Part shown: positions 56,831 to 64,000 of the stretch, in pieces
Numbering within the stretch: position 1 is the stretch's first letter
Layout: every line of letters begins with the position of its first letter
Origin: Bacteroidota bacterium
GTDB taxonomy: Bacteria; Bacteroidota; Bacteroidia; Chitinophagales; Chitinophagaceae
NCBI GenBank assembly: GCA_005798905.1
Contig: SYIK01000001.1
Span: 62,001-126,000, forward strand
Direction: 5' to 3'
DNA length: 64,000 nt
Position numbers and translations under genes: made by a program
Notes under the pieces: model-generated
What the model saw: the letters and a program-made list of their open reading frames with translations, nothing else
The model's database searches: none
What the model was told of the DNA's origin: nothing

Positions 56831-57988
56831 ATGCCTCATTATTACCAACTTGGAACAATACCTCACAAACGCCATACTCAATTTCGTAAACCAGATGGCG
56901 GTTTATATAGCGAACAATTATTTTCCACCGAAGGCTTTTCTGAAGATTACTCCTTATTATATCATGTTCATCCTCCTACTCAAATTATAAAAACAGAACC
57001 GCAAACGGATGTTTCTCCAAAAATTGCAGAAGAAAAAATGCTGAAACATCGTTGTTTTGAAGGGTTTAATATTAATCCGGAAAAAGATTTTTTGAAAAGC
57101 AGAAAAGCAGTTTTGGTAAATGCAGACTGTCATATTGTGTTGGCTTCGCCACAAGAAAGTATGAAGGATTATTTTTATAAAAACACCGATGCCGATGAAA
57201 TGATTTTTATACACGAAGGCAGCGGAGTTGTAAAAACACAATACGGCAAACTCCCTTTTTCTTACGGCGATTATATTATTTTACCTCGAGGAACCATTTA
57301 TCAAATTGAATTTAACGATTCAAAAAATAAATTATTTATCGTAGAATCGTTTACTCCGTTGCGTTTTCCAAAAAGATATTTAAGCAAGTTTGGTCAATTG
57401 ATGGAACACGCTCCTTATTGCGAACGCGATATTCGAACGCCGCAAGATTTGGAAACGCATGATGAAAAAGGAGATTTTATTATTAAAGCAAAGAAAAAAG
57501 GAATGCTTTATGGTTTGCATTATGGCACGCATCCTTTTGATGTAGTTGGATGGGACGGATGTTGTTATCCATATGTTTTTTCCATTCACGACTTTGAACC
57601 AATAACAGGCAGGGTGCATCAACCACCACCGGTTCATCAAACATTTGAAACCAATGTGTTTGTAGTTTGTTCTTTTGTGCCAAGATTGTACGATTATCAT
57701 CCGCAAGCAATACCTGCACCTTACAATCATAGTAATATTGATAGCGATGAAGTTATTTATTATGTGGATGGCGATTTTATGAGCCGTAAAAATGTAACTC
57801 GTGGAATGATTACGCTTCATCCGGCTGGTATTCCACACGGACCACACCCCGGAACTGTGGCAAAAAGTATTGGTGCAAAAGAAACAAAAGAACTTGCGGT
57901 AATGGTGGATACTTTTCGTCCGTTAATGTTAACTGAAGAAGCTTTGAATATTGAAAATTCAAACTATGTGATGAGTTGGGCCGAATAA
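56831..57988 (+). CDS. hmgA: Homogentisate 1,2-dioxygenase
   Basis: Non-haem iron enzyme opening the homogentisate ring in tyrosine/phenylalanine degradation. 385 residues, cupin fold, shorter than the approximately 440 of mammals. The family C-terminal block is clear: HPFDVVGWDGCCYPYVFSI, FEPITGRVHQPPPVHQTFE, NHSNIDSDEVIYYVDG with His/Glu iron ligands and HPAGIPHGPHPG with the last His ligand. No other homogentisate-pathway gene is in the window. Confidence 0.93.
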   Translation: MPHYYQLGTIPHKRHTQFRKPDGGLYSEQLFSTEGFSEDYSLLYHVHPPTQIIKTEPQTDVSPKIAEEKMLKHRCFEGFNINPEKDFLKSRKAVLVNADCHIVLASPQESMKDYFYKNTDADEMIFIHEGSGVVKTQYGKLPFSYGDYIILPRGTIYQIEFNDSKNKLFIVESFTPLRFPKRYLSKFGQLMEHAPYCERDIRTPQDLETHDEKGDFIIKAKKKGMLYGLHYGTHPFDVVGWDGCCYPYVFSIHDFEPITGRVHQPPPVHQTFETNVFVVCSFVPRLYDYHPQAIPAPYNHSNIDSDEVIYYVDGDFMSRKNVTRGMITLHPAGIPHGPHPGTVAKSIGAKETKELAVMVDTFRPLMLTEEALNIENSNYVMSWAE

Positions 57989-58054
57989 AATTCTTTGAAT
58001 TATGGAATTGATTAAATTTTTCCTTAAATTGAGGGTGCAAAAATTGAATTCTTT

Positions 58055-58450
58055 ATGTTAAAAATTAGTCAACTCCACTCCGGTGATATTGTATTGGTAA
58101 GCGATGAAGGTTTATTGCGCGAAGGAAGCGTTCTTAAAACCGACCGCGATGAAAATCTTGTATTAGTAAATAATGGCATTCAAGATTTTTGGTATCAACC
58201 ACAGGATATTTACCCCGTAGCGCTCAACGAATCGCAGCTTTTAGAATTTGGTTTTGAAAAAGAAAAACTTGCCAATTCTGTAAAATATAAAAAAGGAGCT
58301 TTTCGATTATTAACTCCTTTGGCTGGCAATTTCAACAAATTGGAACTTTGGTACAGAGAAGATCGCCGAAATTTTGATGTCTCAATTGCTGCTCATGAGT
58401 TACAAAGTTTATATTGTGCAATGACCAAAGTGCCGCTTTTACGAAATTAA
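58055..58450 (+). CDS. Hypothetical protein, conserved-looking
   Basis: 131 residues; not recognised. No signal peptide or membrane segment. The first half (LHSGDIVLVSDEGLLREGSV, then LKTDRDENLVLVNN) looks like a small beta-barrel with SH3-like character, and the second half is an alpha/beta region ending SIAAHELQSLYCAMTKVPL. 66 bp after hmgA and 111 bp before infA, both on the same strand. Codon use matches its neighbours, so it is probably a real gene. Confidence 0.65.
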   Translation: MLKISQLHSGDIVLVSDEGLLREGSVLKTDRDENLVLVNNGIQDFWYQPQDIYPVALNESQLLEFGFEKEKLANSVKYKKGAFRLLTPLAGNFNKLELWYREDRRNFDVSIAAHELQSLYCAMTKVPLLRN

Positions 58451-58537
58451 TCAACTCTCTTTTAGGTAGATTTCTGGCTCTATTTTTACTAATAATAAAA
58501 AAAAAGTCAGATTTTTCGTTTTTCACACCGATACTCT

Positions 58538-58545
58538 TATCTTTG
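58538..58545 (+). promoter_or_regulatory. -7 promoter element of the infA-rplQ operon
   Basis: TATCTTTG followed by CGCTCC, exact TAnnTTTG, 16 bp before the infA ATG. Its context (TTTGCGC) matches that of the atpD and RRM promoters. A -33 TTG is not obvious. Confidence 0.62.
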
Positions 58546-58561
58546 CGCTCCTAAAAATCGT

Positions 58562-58780
58562 ATGTCTAAACAAGCATTGATTAAACAAGATGGAAGAATA
58601 GCAGAAGCCTTATCCAATGCGATGTTCAAGGTAAAACTAGAAAACGGACACGAAATTTTGGCAACAATTTCTGGTAAAATGAGGATGCATTACATTCGAA
58701 TTTTACCTGGAGATAAAGTAGGGGTTGAAATGAGCCCTTATGATTTAACAAGAGGAAGAATTATATTTCGATATAAATAA
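58562..58780 (+). CDS. infA: Translation initiation factor IF-1
   Basis: 72-residue OB-fold protein binding the ribosomal A site during initiation. [41 protein letters not shown] follows the family from end to end, as does YDLTRGRI near the C-terminus. The normal Met-Ser-Lys start is present. First gene of the alpha-type operon here; secY, which usually precedes it, is absent. Confidence 0.97.
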   Translation: MSKQALIKQDGRIAEALSNAMFKVKLENGHEILATISGKMRMHYIRILPGDKVGVEMSPYDLTRGRIIFRYK

Positions 58781-58814
58781 CCAGCAGTAAACTGCGCGAA
58801 CAAAAAGAAAAGAA

Positions 58815-58931
58815 ATGAAAGTTAGAGCATCTATTAAAAAAAGAAGTACGGACTGTAAGATTGTTCGTCGTAAAGGGAAATTATACATCATAAATAAAAA
58901 AAACCCACGCTTCAAACAGCGTCAGGGTTAA
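58815..58931 (+). CDS. rpmJ: 50S ribosomal protein L36
   Basis: 38 residues: [10 protein letters not shown], then the zinc-site residues, [17 protein letters not shown]. Of the four zinc ligands of the C+ form, only the first Cys (STDC) is seen, so this is a reduced or C-minus type. It lies between infA and rpsM, the conserved place. Confidence 0.95.
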   Translation: MKVRASIKKRSTDCKIVRRKGKLYIINKKNPRFKQRQG

Positions 58932-58968
58932 GATTAAACTAATAAAATTAATAAGCTAAAATAAAAAT

Positions 58969-59349
58969 ATGGCTCGTATAGCTGGTGTAGATTTACCAAA
59001 AAATAAAAGAGGAGAAATAGGACTTACGTATATATTTGGCATTGGTCCATCTACTGCAAAGTATATTCTTGATAAAAACAATATCAGTCGTGATAAAAAA
59101 GTAAGCGATTGGAATGACGAAGATTTGAACGCCATTCGTACTACAATTAATGATGAATTGAAAGTAGAAGGTGTATTGCGTAGTGAAGTACAAATGAGCA
59201 TTAAGCGTTTGTTGGATATTGCTTGTTACCGTGGATTGCGCCATCGTAAAGGATTGCCAGTTCGTGGTCAAAGAACAAAAACCAACAGTCGTACAAGAAA
59301 AGGAAAACGTAAAACGGTTGCAGGTAAAAAGAAAGCACCGAAAAAATAA
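58969..59349 (+). CDS. rpsM: 30S ribosomal protein S13
   Basis: 126 residues. [25 protein letters not shown] at the start and [20 protein letters not shown] toward the C-terminus, with a basic tail ([16 protein letters not shown]), are diagnostic. Binds the head of 16S rRNA. Followed by a 112-bp structured spacer before rpsK. Confidence 0.97.
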   Translation: MARIAGVDLPKNKRGEIGLTYIFGIGPSTAKYILDKNNISRDKKVSDWNDEDLNAIRTTINDELKVEGVLRSEVQMSIKRLLDIACYRGLRHRKGLPVRGQRTKTNSRTRKGKRKTVAGKKKAPKK

Positions 59350-59367
59350 TTGTTAACGAAGCATTTT

Positions 59368-59432
59368 TTTGAATTAATACTAGATCTGAACGCTTCACAG
59401 GGAGGGTTAATTCAAACGCCTAAAAAGCGGAA
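59368..59432 (+). promoter_or_regulatory. Candidate pseudoknot leader upstream of rpsK
   Basis: Stem 1 pairs TTTGAATTAA (59368-59377) with TTAATTCAAA (59407-59416); stem 2 pairs CGCTT (59391-59395), inside the loop of stem 1, with AAGCG (59425-59429) beyond it, giving an interleaved a-b-a'-b' order. The 3' strand lies in AAAAAGCGGAA (59422-59432), a motif repeated before rpsD. It ends about 30 bp before the rpsK ATG. Confidence 0.5.
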
Positions 59433-59461
59433 CAAATTTTTAAAGAGTACCTCAAAAAATT

Positions 59462-59875
59462 ATGGCAAAAGCACAACAACAACAACCCGTAAGCGCTAAA
59501 GCAGCAGCAAAGAAAAGAGTAGTAAAAGTAGACGCCTTCGGAGATGCACACATTTCAGCAACTTTCAACAACATCATTATTAGTTTAACCAACAAAACTG
59601 GTCAGGTTATTTCATGGAGCAGTGCTGGTAAAATGGGTTTTAAAGGTTCCAAAAAAAATACACCATATGCTGCGCAAATGGCTGCAGGTGAAGCTGGCAA
59701 AAAAGCATTTGATGCTGGTTTAAAAAAAGTTGATGTATATGTAAAAGGACCCGGTGCTGGTCGCGAAAGTGCAATCAGAGCTATTTCTCAATCAGGAATT
59801 GAAGTAGTAATGATTAAGGACATTACACCCATGCCACACAATGGTTGTCGTCCACCAAAGAAAAGAAGAGTTTAA
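59462..59875 (+). CDS. rpsK: 30S ribosomal protein S11
   Basis: 137 residues. A Gln/Ala-rich N-terminus ([17 protein letters not shown]) precedes the S11 core: [23 protein letters not shown], then [20 protein letters not shown], and the C-terminal [17 protein letters not shown]. Platform protein of the 30S subunit. Flanked on both sides by long structured spacers, unlike the other gene junctions in this operon. Confidence 0.97.
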   Translation: MAKAQQQQPVSAKAAAKKRVVKVDAFGDAHISATFNNIIISLTNKTGQVISWSSAGKMGFKGSKKNTPYAAQMAAGEAGKKAFDAGLKKVDVYVKGPGAGRESAIRAISQSGIEVVMIKDITPMPHNGCRPPKKRRV

Positions 59876-59938
59876 TAGTAGTTAATAACTACACAACATA
59901 TTTGATAAAGCCAATTTTGTCATTTACAAAAAAGGTGT

Positions 59939-59992
59939 CTAATCGATTTTTACCGCTTTTAATGATTAGCCACCGGTATTAAAAAAGCGGAA
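59939..59992 (+). promoter_or_regulatory. Candidate S4-binding pseudoknot upstream of rpsD
   Basis: Stem 1 pairs CTAATC (59939-59944) with GATTAG (59964-59969); stem 2 pairs CCGCTTTT (59953-59960) with AAAAGCGG (59983-59990), an H-type pseudoknot order. An alternative hairpin TACCG (59951-59955)/CGGTA (59974-59978) shares bases with stem 2, so the element could switch. It ends 16 bp before the rpsD ATG, over the ribosome landing site. S4 controls such pseudoknots in E. coli. Confidence 0.55.
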
Positions 59993-60005
59993 ATGAATAA
60001 AAACT

Positions 60006-60611
60006 ATGGCACGTTACACTGGTCCAAAGACCAAAATTTCCCGCATTTTCGGTGAGCCTATCTTAGGAAATGGCAAATGGTTGACTAAAAATAGCAACCC
60101 TCCAGGACAACATGGCGAAAAAAGAAAGCGTAAAACTTTAGGTGAATACGCTTTACAACTTCGTGAAAAACAAAAAGCAAAATTCACCTATGGTGTATTG
60201 GAGAAACAGTTCCGCAAAACTTTTGAAGAAGCTGCAAGAAGAAAAGGGATAACTGGAGAAAACCTTATTAAACTATTGGAAGCTCGTTTGGATAATACAG
60301 TTTTCCGTTTAGGAATTGCTCCGAGCCGTCCAGCTGCGCGCCAATTAGTAAGTCACAAGCATATCACAGTAAATGGTGAGGTTGCAAATATTCCATCTTA
60401 TCAGTTAAAAGCTGGTGACATTATTTCTATTAAAGAAAGTAGTAAAGAAAAATCATCCATTATAAGCCAGATAGGAACAAAGAATCCAAAATTTAGTTGG
60501 CTTGAATGGAATGAAGTTTCAAAAAAAGGAACATTTATTACTTACCCTGAAAGAGAAAATATTCCAGAAAATATCAAAGAACAACTAATTGTGGAATTGT
60601 ATAGTAAGTAA
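60006..60611 (+). CDS. rpsD: 30S ribosomal protein S4
   Basis: 201 residues, the primary 16S rRNA binder and, in other bacteria, translational repressor of its own operon. [18 protein letters not shown] starts the protein, [19 protein letters not shown] introduces the S4 RNA-binding domain (about 93-155), and the C-terminal part ends IVELYSK. No N-terminal zinc cysteines (C-minus type). Preceded by a candidate pseudoknot. Confidence 0.97.
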   Translation: MARYTGPKTKISRIFGEPILGNGKWLTKNSNPPGQHGEKRKRKTLGEYALQLREKQKAKFTYGVLEKQFRKTFEEAARRKGITGENLIKLLEARLDNTVFRLGIAPSRPAARQLVSHKHITVNGEVANIPSYQLKAGDIISIKESSKEKSSIISQIGTKNPKFSWLEWNEVSKKGTFITYPERENIPENIKEQLIVELYSK

Positions 60612-60670
60612 TTGTAAAATTTTGAAACGAAAGAAACCCCTTTAAAAAAATAATAAATAAAAATTTGAAT

Positions 60671-61672
60671 ATGGCAATTTTAAACTTTCAAAAACCAGAC
60701 AAGATAATCTTACAAAAGGCTTCGCAATTTGAAGCACAATTTGAATTTCGTCCATTGGAACCTGGTTACGCAGTTACAATTGGTAACGCATTGCGTAGAG
60801 TATTGCTTAGCAGTTTGGAAGGTTATGCAATTATAGGTGTACAAATTAGTGGTGTTAATCATGAATTTTCAACATTGAAAGGAATTACTGAAGATGTTGT
60901 TGAAATTCTTTTAAACCTTAAACAAGTAAGATTTAATAAGATTGTTGACCATGAAGTTTCTCAAGAGAAAATTTCTTTACATATTAAAAACCGTACCGAG
61001 TTTACTGCGGCATTGATTGGAGAAGGTTCTCAGAATTTTCAAATCATGAATCCTGATTTGCTTATTTGCACATTGGATTCTTCTGCTAAATTGGAAATTG
61101 AATTAACCATTGGAAAAGGACGTGGTTATGTTCCTGCAGAAGATAACAAACCAAAAGAAGCACCACTTGGCTACATTCCAATCGACTCTATTTTTACTCC
61201 AATTAAAAATGTAAAATATAGTGTTGAAAATACAAGGGTTGAACAACGCACCGACTATGAAAAATTAGTAATGGACGTAAGTACCGATGGTACCATTCAC
61301 CCGGAAGAAGCAGTAAAACAAGCAAGCCGAATTTTGATTCAACATTTGATGATCATCACCGATGAAAACATCACATTCGATAGCAAAGAAGATAAGAAAG
61401 AAGATTTAGTTGACGAACAAACATTGCAATTACGCAAAACATTAAAAACACCATTAGAAGATTTGGATCTTTCTGTTCGTGCATTTAATTGTTTAAAAGC
61501 TGCAAAAATTAATAGCTTAAGCGAATTGGTTCAATACGAACAAGAAGATCTGATGAAGTTCCGCAACTTTGGACAAAAATCACTTTCAGAAATAGAACAA
61601 GTACTTAACGAAAGAGGTTTACGTTTTGGAATTGATTTGGAAAAATTAGGTATCGATAAAGAAGATTTTTAA
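60671..61672 (+). CDS. rpoA: DNA-directed RNA polymerase alpha subunit
   Basis: 333 residues from ATG 60671; a TTG two codons earlier is not needed. The N-terminal dimerisation domain has EFRPLEPGYAVTIGNALRRVLLSSL (about 26-50, split by the usual strand), and the C-terminal domain (about 255-333) carries LSVRAFNCLKAAKI and RNFGQKSLSEIEQVL, which contact UP elements and activators. 59 bp after rpsD. Confidence 0.98.
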   Translation: MAILNFQKPDKIILQKASQFEAQFEFRPLEPGYAVTIGNALRRVLLSSLEGYAIIGVQISGVNHEFSTLKGITEDVVEILLNLKQVRFNKIVDHEVSQEKISLHIKNRTEFTAALIGEGSQNFQIMNPDLLICTLDSSAKLEIELTIGKGRGYVPAEDNKPKEAPLGYIPIDSIFTPIKNVKYSVENTRVEQRTDYEKLVMDVSTDGTIHPEEAVKQASRILIQHLMIITDENITFDSKEDKKEDLVDEQTLQLRKTLKTPLEDLDLSVRAFNCLKAAKINSLSELVQYEQEDLMKFRNFGQKSLSEIEQVLNERGLRFGIDLEKLGIDKEDF

Positions 61673-61691
61673 TTCAAACTATTATTAATAA

Positions 61692-61718
61692 GACTACAAT
61701 TCCTGACACGGTGTAGTC
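61692..61718 (+). promoter_or_regulatory. Hairpin in the rpoA-rplQ spacer
   Basis: GACTACA (61692-61698) pairs with TGTAGTC (61712-61718) over a 13-nt loop, 16 bp before the rplQ ATG. It could act as a local translation control element or RNA processing site. Confidence 0.45.
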
Positions 61719-61734
61719 AATAAAAATTTAAGTC

Positions 61735-62217
61735 ATGCGTCACGGAGATAAAATAAAAAATTTAAGTAGAACAAAATCGCACAGAGATGCGTTATTGAGC
61801 AATCTTACCATTGCATTAATTACCAACAAGCGTATTGTAACTACAGTTGCAAAAGCAAAAGCATTGCGTGTTTATGCAGAGCCTTTGTTTACAAAAGCAA
61901 AACAAAATACTACGCATCAGCGTAGAATTGTATTCAGCCATTTACAAGATAAAGCGGCGATTACAGAATTATTTAGCACCATTGCTGAAAAGATTGCTGG
62001 TCGTCCTGGTGGCTATACTCGAATCATCAAATTGGGTGCTCGCTTAGGCGATAATGCTGAAATGGCAATGATTGAATTGGTTGACTTCAATGAAATTTAC
62101 GGAAAAGGTAAAGGCGAAGTAAAAGATACTGCAAAGAAAACTCGTCGTAGCCGTAGTAAACAAACAACTACTGACGAAACTGTGGAGCCTACAACTGAAG
62201 AAAACAAAGCCGAATAA
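61735..62217 (+). CDS. rplQ: 50S ribosomal protein L17
   Basis: 160 residues, longer than the E. coli protein (127) by an acidic/basic C-terminal extension ([23 protein letters not shown]). The core has [24 protein letters not shown] at the start and [23 protein letters not shown]. Last gene of the operon, followed by an intrinsic terminator. Confidence 0.96.
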   Translation: MRHGDKIKNLSRTKSHRDALLSNLTIALITNKRIVTTVAKAKALRVYAEPLFTKAKQNTTHQRRIVFSHLQDKAAITELFSTIAEKIAGRPGGYTRIIKLGARLGDNAEMAMIELVDFNEIYGKGKGEVKDTAKKTRRSRSKQTTTDETVEPTTEENKAE

Positions 62218-62237
62218 AAATTAATCTTCTTTTAATG

Positions 62238-62270
62238 AAAAACTCTCCCGTAAAACAGGAGAGTTTTTTT
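62238..62270 (+). terminator. Intrinsic terminator of the ribosomal-protein operon
   Basis: AACTCTCC (62241-62248) pairs with GGAGAGTT (62258-62265), extended by flanking A's and T's, followed by a seven-T run. Located 21 bp after rplQ. Confidence 0.92.
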
Positions 62271-62285
62271 ATTGACTTGTAACTA

Positions 62286-62768
62286 TTATTTTGCTTTAAA
62301 CGACCATGTAAAAGAAAATACAGCTACAATATCTCCATTCAAATTTTTACCAATACATTTTGCAGTTACCGTTTTTGCTTCTTTTGTAGCAATCGCTTCA
62401 TTAATAGTTTGTTTAATTGTATTCCCATCTTCACATCTAAAAATTGTTTTAGCGATTGCCTTTTTGAAAAATTCACTTTCAGATTTTACAACCAACATCG
62501 ACACCGCAGGATTTTTTTTATACAAATGTGCCATGGCTAATGCGCCGGTACTTAACTCAGCTGCCATACCAAGACAAGCAAAATAAGTAGAGCGAAATGG
62601 ATTTTGAGAAAACCATTTATACGGAATTGAAACTTCGCAATATTCTTCTTCCAAACTTATTACACGAACTCCCGAAAAAAAAGCACTGGGAAGTTTTGTA
62701 AATAAAAACATCCCAAACTTTAATGGAGATTCTACTAATTTTTTAAAAGTTTGAAAAGAAGATGACAT
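62286..62768 (-). CDS. DUF4442 hotdog-fold protein (putative thioesterase)
   Basis: 160 residues matching the DUF4442 pattern: KLPSAFFSGVRVISLEEEYCEVSIPYKW, NPFRSTYFACLGMAAELSTG, and a C-terminal strand FSFTWSFKAK. Members have a hotdog fold related to acyl-CoA thioesterases, but no activity is established. 21 bp downstream of lysA on the same strand, so probably co-transcribed. Confidence 0.85.
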   Translation of the reverse strand: MSSSFQTFKKLVESPLKFGMFLFTKLPSAFFSGVRVISLEEEYCEVSIPYKWFSQNPFRSTYFACLGMAAELSTGALAMAHLYKKNPAVSMLVVKSESEFFKKAIAKTIFRCEDGNTIKQTINEAIATKEAKTVTAKCIGKNLNGDIVAVFSFTWSFKAK

Positions 62769-62789
62769 TCAATTAATTTTTACACAACT

Positions 62790-63998
62790 CTAAATTAACT
62801 CTATTTGTCCATTCAATAAATCATCGAACTGCTGTCTTTTTCTAATAAGATATGCTTCCTCATTTTTTATCAAAACCTCGGCAGGTTTTGTTCTTGCATT
62901 ATAATTAGATGACATTTCAAAACAATAAGCTCCTGCATTGTGAAAAACCAATAAATCATTTTCGCGTACTTTGGGAAGCAAACGATTTTCTGCAAAATTG
63001 TCGGTCTCACAAATATTACCAACTACATTATAAAGTATTTTTTCTCCTGTAGGATTAGAAATATTTTCAATTTCATGATAAGCTCCATAAAACATGGGGC
63101 GAATAAAATGGTTTAAACCCGTATCCACTCCAACAAACTGAATCTGCTCTGATTTTTTCAACACGTTTACTTTCGTTATTAAATAACCTGCTTCGCTTAC
63201 TAAAAATTTTCCAGGTTCAAACCAAACTTGGAATAAACGTCCTGTTTTTTGAGAAAATTTTTCTAATTCATCTCTTAGTTTTTTCCCCAATTTTTCGATA
63301 TCCGTTCCTTCCTCTCCTATTTTATATGGAACTTTAAACCCTCCTCCTAAATCTAAAAATTTAAGTTCGGGGAAAAACTGGGCGGCTTCAAACAAAAGCT
63401 TAATTCCTTCAGCAAAAATTTCTACATCTTTTATTTCACTTCCAGTATGGATATGTAGTCCGTGAATGACAAGTCCTGTTTTATTTTTTAATTGTACTAA
63501 CTCCTGTAATTGACTTAATGGAATTCCAAACTTACTTTCTGCATGCCCTGTAGATATTTTTAAATTTCCACCCGCCATAATATTGGGACGCAATCGAACG
63601 CCTACAGGATAACTATCTCCAAAAAAATTTCCAAATTTTTCTAAATTAGAAAGACTGTCAATATTGATATGAACATTCAATTCTTTTGCTTCAATAATTT
63701 CATCGAATGAAATATTATTGGATGTATATAAAATTTGTTGCGCAGCAAAACCCGCTCTAAAAGCCAATCTCACTTCATTGATTGAACTACAATCAACATT
63801 GCAACCCATTTGATGAATGATGCGAAGTATATTGATATTAGTAAGTGCCTTTGCTGCGTAGAAAAATTTTACATCTACATTTGAAAATGAATGCAACAAT
63901 TTTTGATATTGTTCCTTTATTTTTTCTGCATTGTAAACATAAAGTGGAGTTCCAAATTTATTGGCCAATGCGATAACTTGTTCTTTGGGGATTTGCAT
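62790..63998 (-). CDS. lysA: Diaminopimelate decarboxylase
   Basis: PLP enzyme decarboxylating meso-diaminopimelate to lysine. 402 residues; the start ATG is at 63998, two bases from the window edge, and MQIPKEQVIALANKFGTPLYVYN fits the family N-terminus, so the gene looks complete. The PLP lysine is in VKFFYAAKALTN, GLHIHTGSEI lies near 180, FLDLGGGFKVPY near 215, EPGKFLVSEAGYL near 265 and NAGAYCFEMSSNYN near 353. Together with the DNPR motif in MurE it supports DAP-type peptidoglycan. Confidence 0.96.
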   Translation of the reverse strand: MQIPKEQVIALANKFGTPLYVYNAEKIKEQYQKLLHSFSNVDVKFFYAAKALTNINILRIIHQMGCNVDCSSINEVRLAFRAGFAAQQILYTSNNISFDEIIEAKELNVHINIDSLSNLEKFGNFFGDSYPVGVRLRPNIMAGGNLKISTGHAESKFGIPLSQLQELVQLKNKTGLVIHGLHIHTGSEIKDVEIFAEGIKLLFEAAQFFPELKFLDLGGGFKVPYKIGEEGTDIEKLGKKLRDELEKFSQKTGRLFQVWFEPGKFLVSEAGYLITKVNVLKKSEQIQFVGVDTGLNHFIRPMFYGAYHEIENISNPTGEKILYNVVGNICETDNFAENRLLPKVRENDLLVFHNAGAYCFEMSSNYNARTKPAEVLIKNEEAYLIRKRQQFDDLLNGQIELI

Positions 63999-64000
63999 GA

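Noticed and set aside
57380-57847. Minus-strand 155-residue open frame inside hmgA
   Set aside because: Antisense shadow of conserved HmgA blocks, His/Ile-rich, no start context.

Overview
The window is a gene-dense, AT-rich bacterial chromosome segment from a member of the Bacteroidota, most likely a Chitinophagaceae/Sphingobacteriia-like lineage. Four things point there. Many starts are preceded by the Bacteroidota housekeeping -7 element (TAnnTTTG) rather than by a Shine-Dalgarno sequence. AtpD and AtpC form a separate two-gene unit. The dcw cluster runs from mraZ to ftsZ without murF or ddl. There are several short secreted or lipoprotein genes of Bacteroidota type. No rRNA, CRISPR array, transposase or integrase was seen.

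Layout. 1-14766 (minus strand): division and cell-wall cluster mraZ-rsmH-ftsL-ftsI-murE-mraY-murD-ftsW-murG-murC-ftsQ-ftsA-ftsZ, with ftsZ cut by the window edge. 15038-20154: queA, an orphan histidine kinase, a YqgE protein and atpDC. 20250-21877: a small accessory island with a HigB/HigA-type toxin-antitoxin pair and a frameshifted secreted DUF1566 gene. The last ~120 bp of that gene look like the variable region of a diversity-generating retroelement (DGR); a hairpin follows, and a 22-bp imperfect direct repeat flanks the island. 21858-26726: a MORN-like protein, a large BNR/sortilin-type propeller protein, aroQ and carA. 27047-33389: the branched-chain amino-acid operon ilvD-ilvB-ilvN-ilvC-ilvA. 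33638-35246: the paired mobile mystery proteins A (HTH) and B (Fic), with a promoter/inverted-repeat operator, next to tRNA-Met(CAU).

35376-54841: mixed core metabolism and maintenance: gcvP, a YkgJ-type protein, folK-dNK-MFS, an ABC permease, queG-anmK, an amidohydrolase, clpB, an atypical thioredoxin-fold protein, an RRM RNA-binding protein, phoH-lipoprotein-ppa-TSUP, and rpe. 54996-58450: a TolB-like propeller, a membrane protein, homogentisate dioxygenase and an unknown gene. 58562-62217: infA-rpmJ-rpsM-rpsK-rpsD-rpoA-rplQ, with structured spacers before rpsK and rpsD that both fit H-type pseudoknots. 62286-63998: a DUF4442 protein and lysA.

Functional links. murE carries the DNPR motif for meso-diaminopimelate, and lysA uses the same metabolite. 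anmK recycles peptidoglycan amino sugars. queA and queG are the last two steps of queuosine synthesis but are 28 kb apart. The most unusual items are the candidate DGR target, the paired pseudoknots in the ribosomal-protein operon, and the mobile mystery A/B operon with its operator. Everything was read by eye; no alignment, folding or database search was run.
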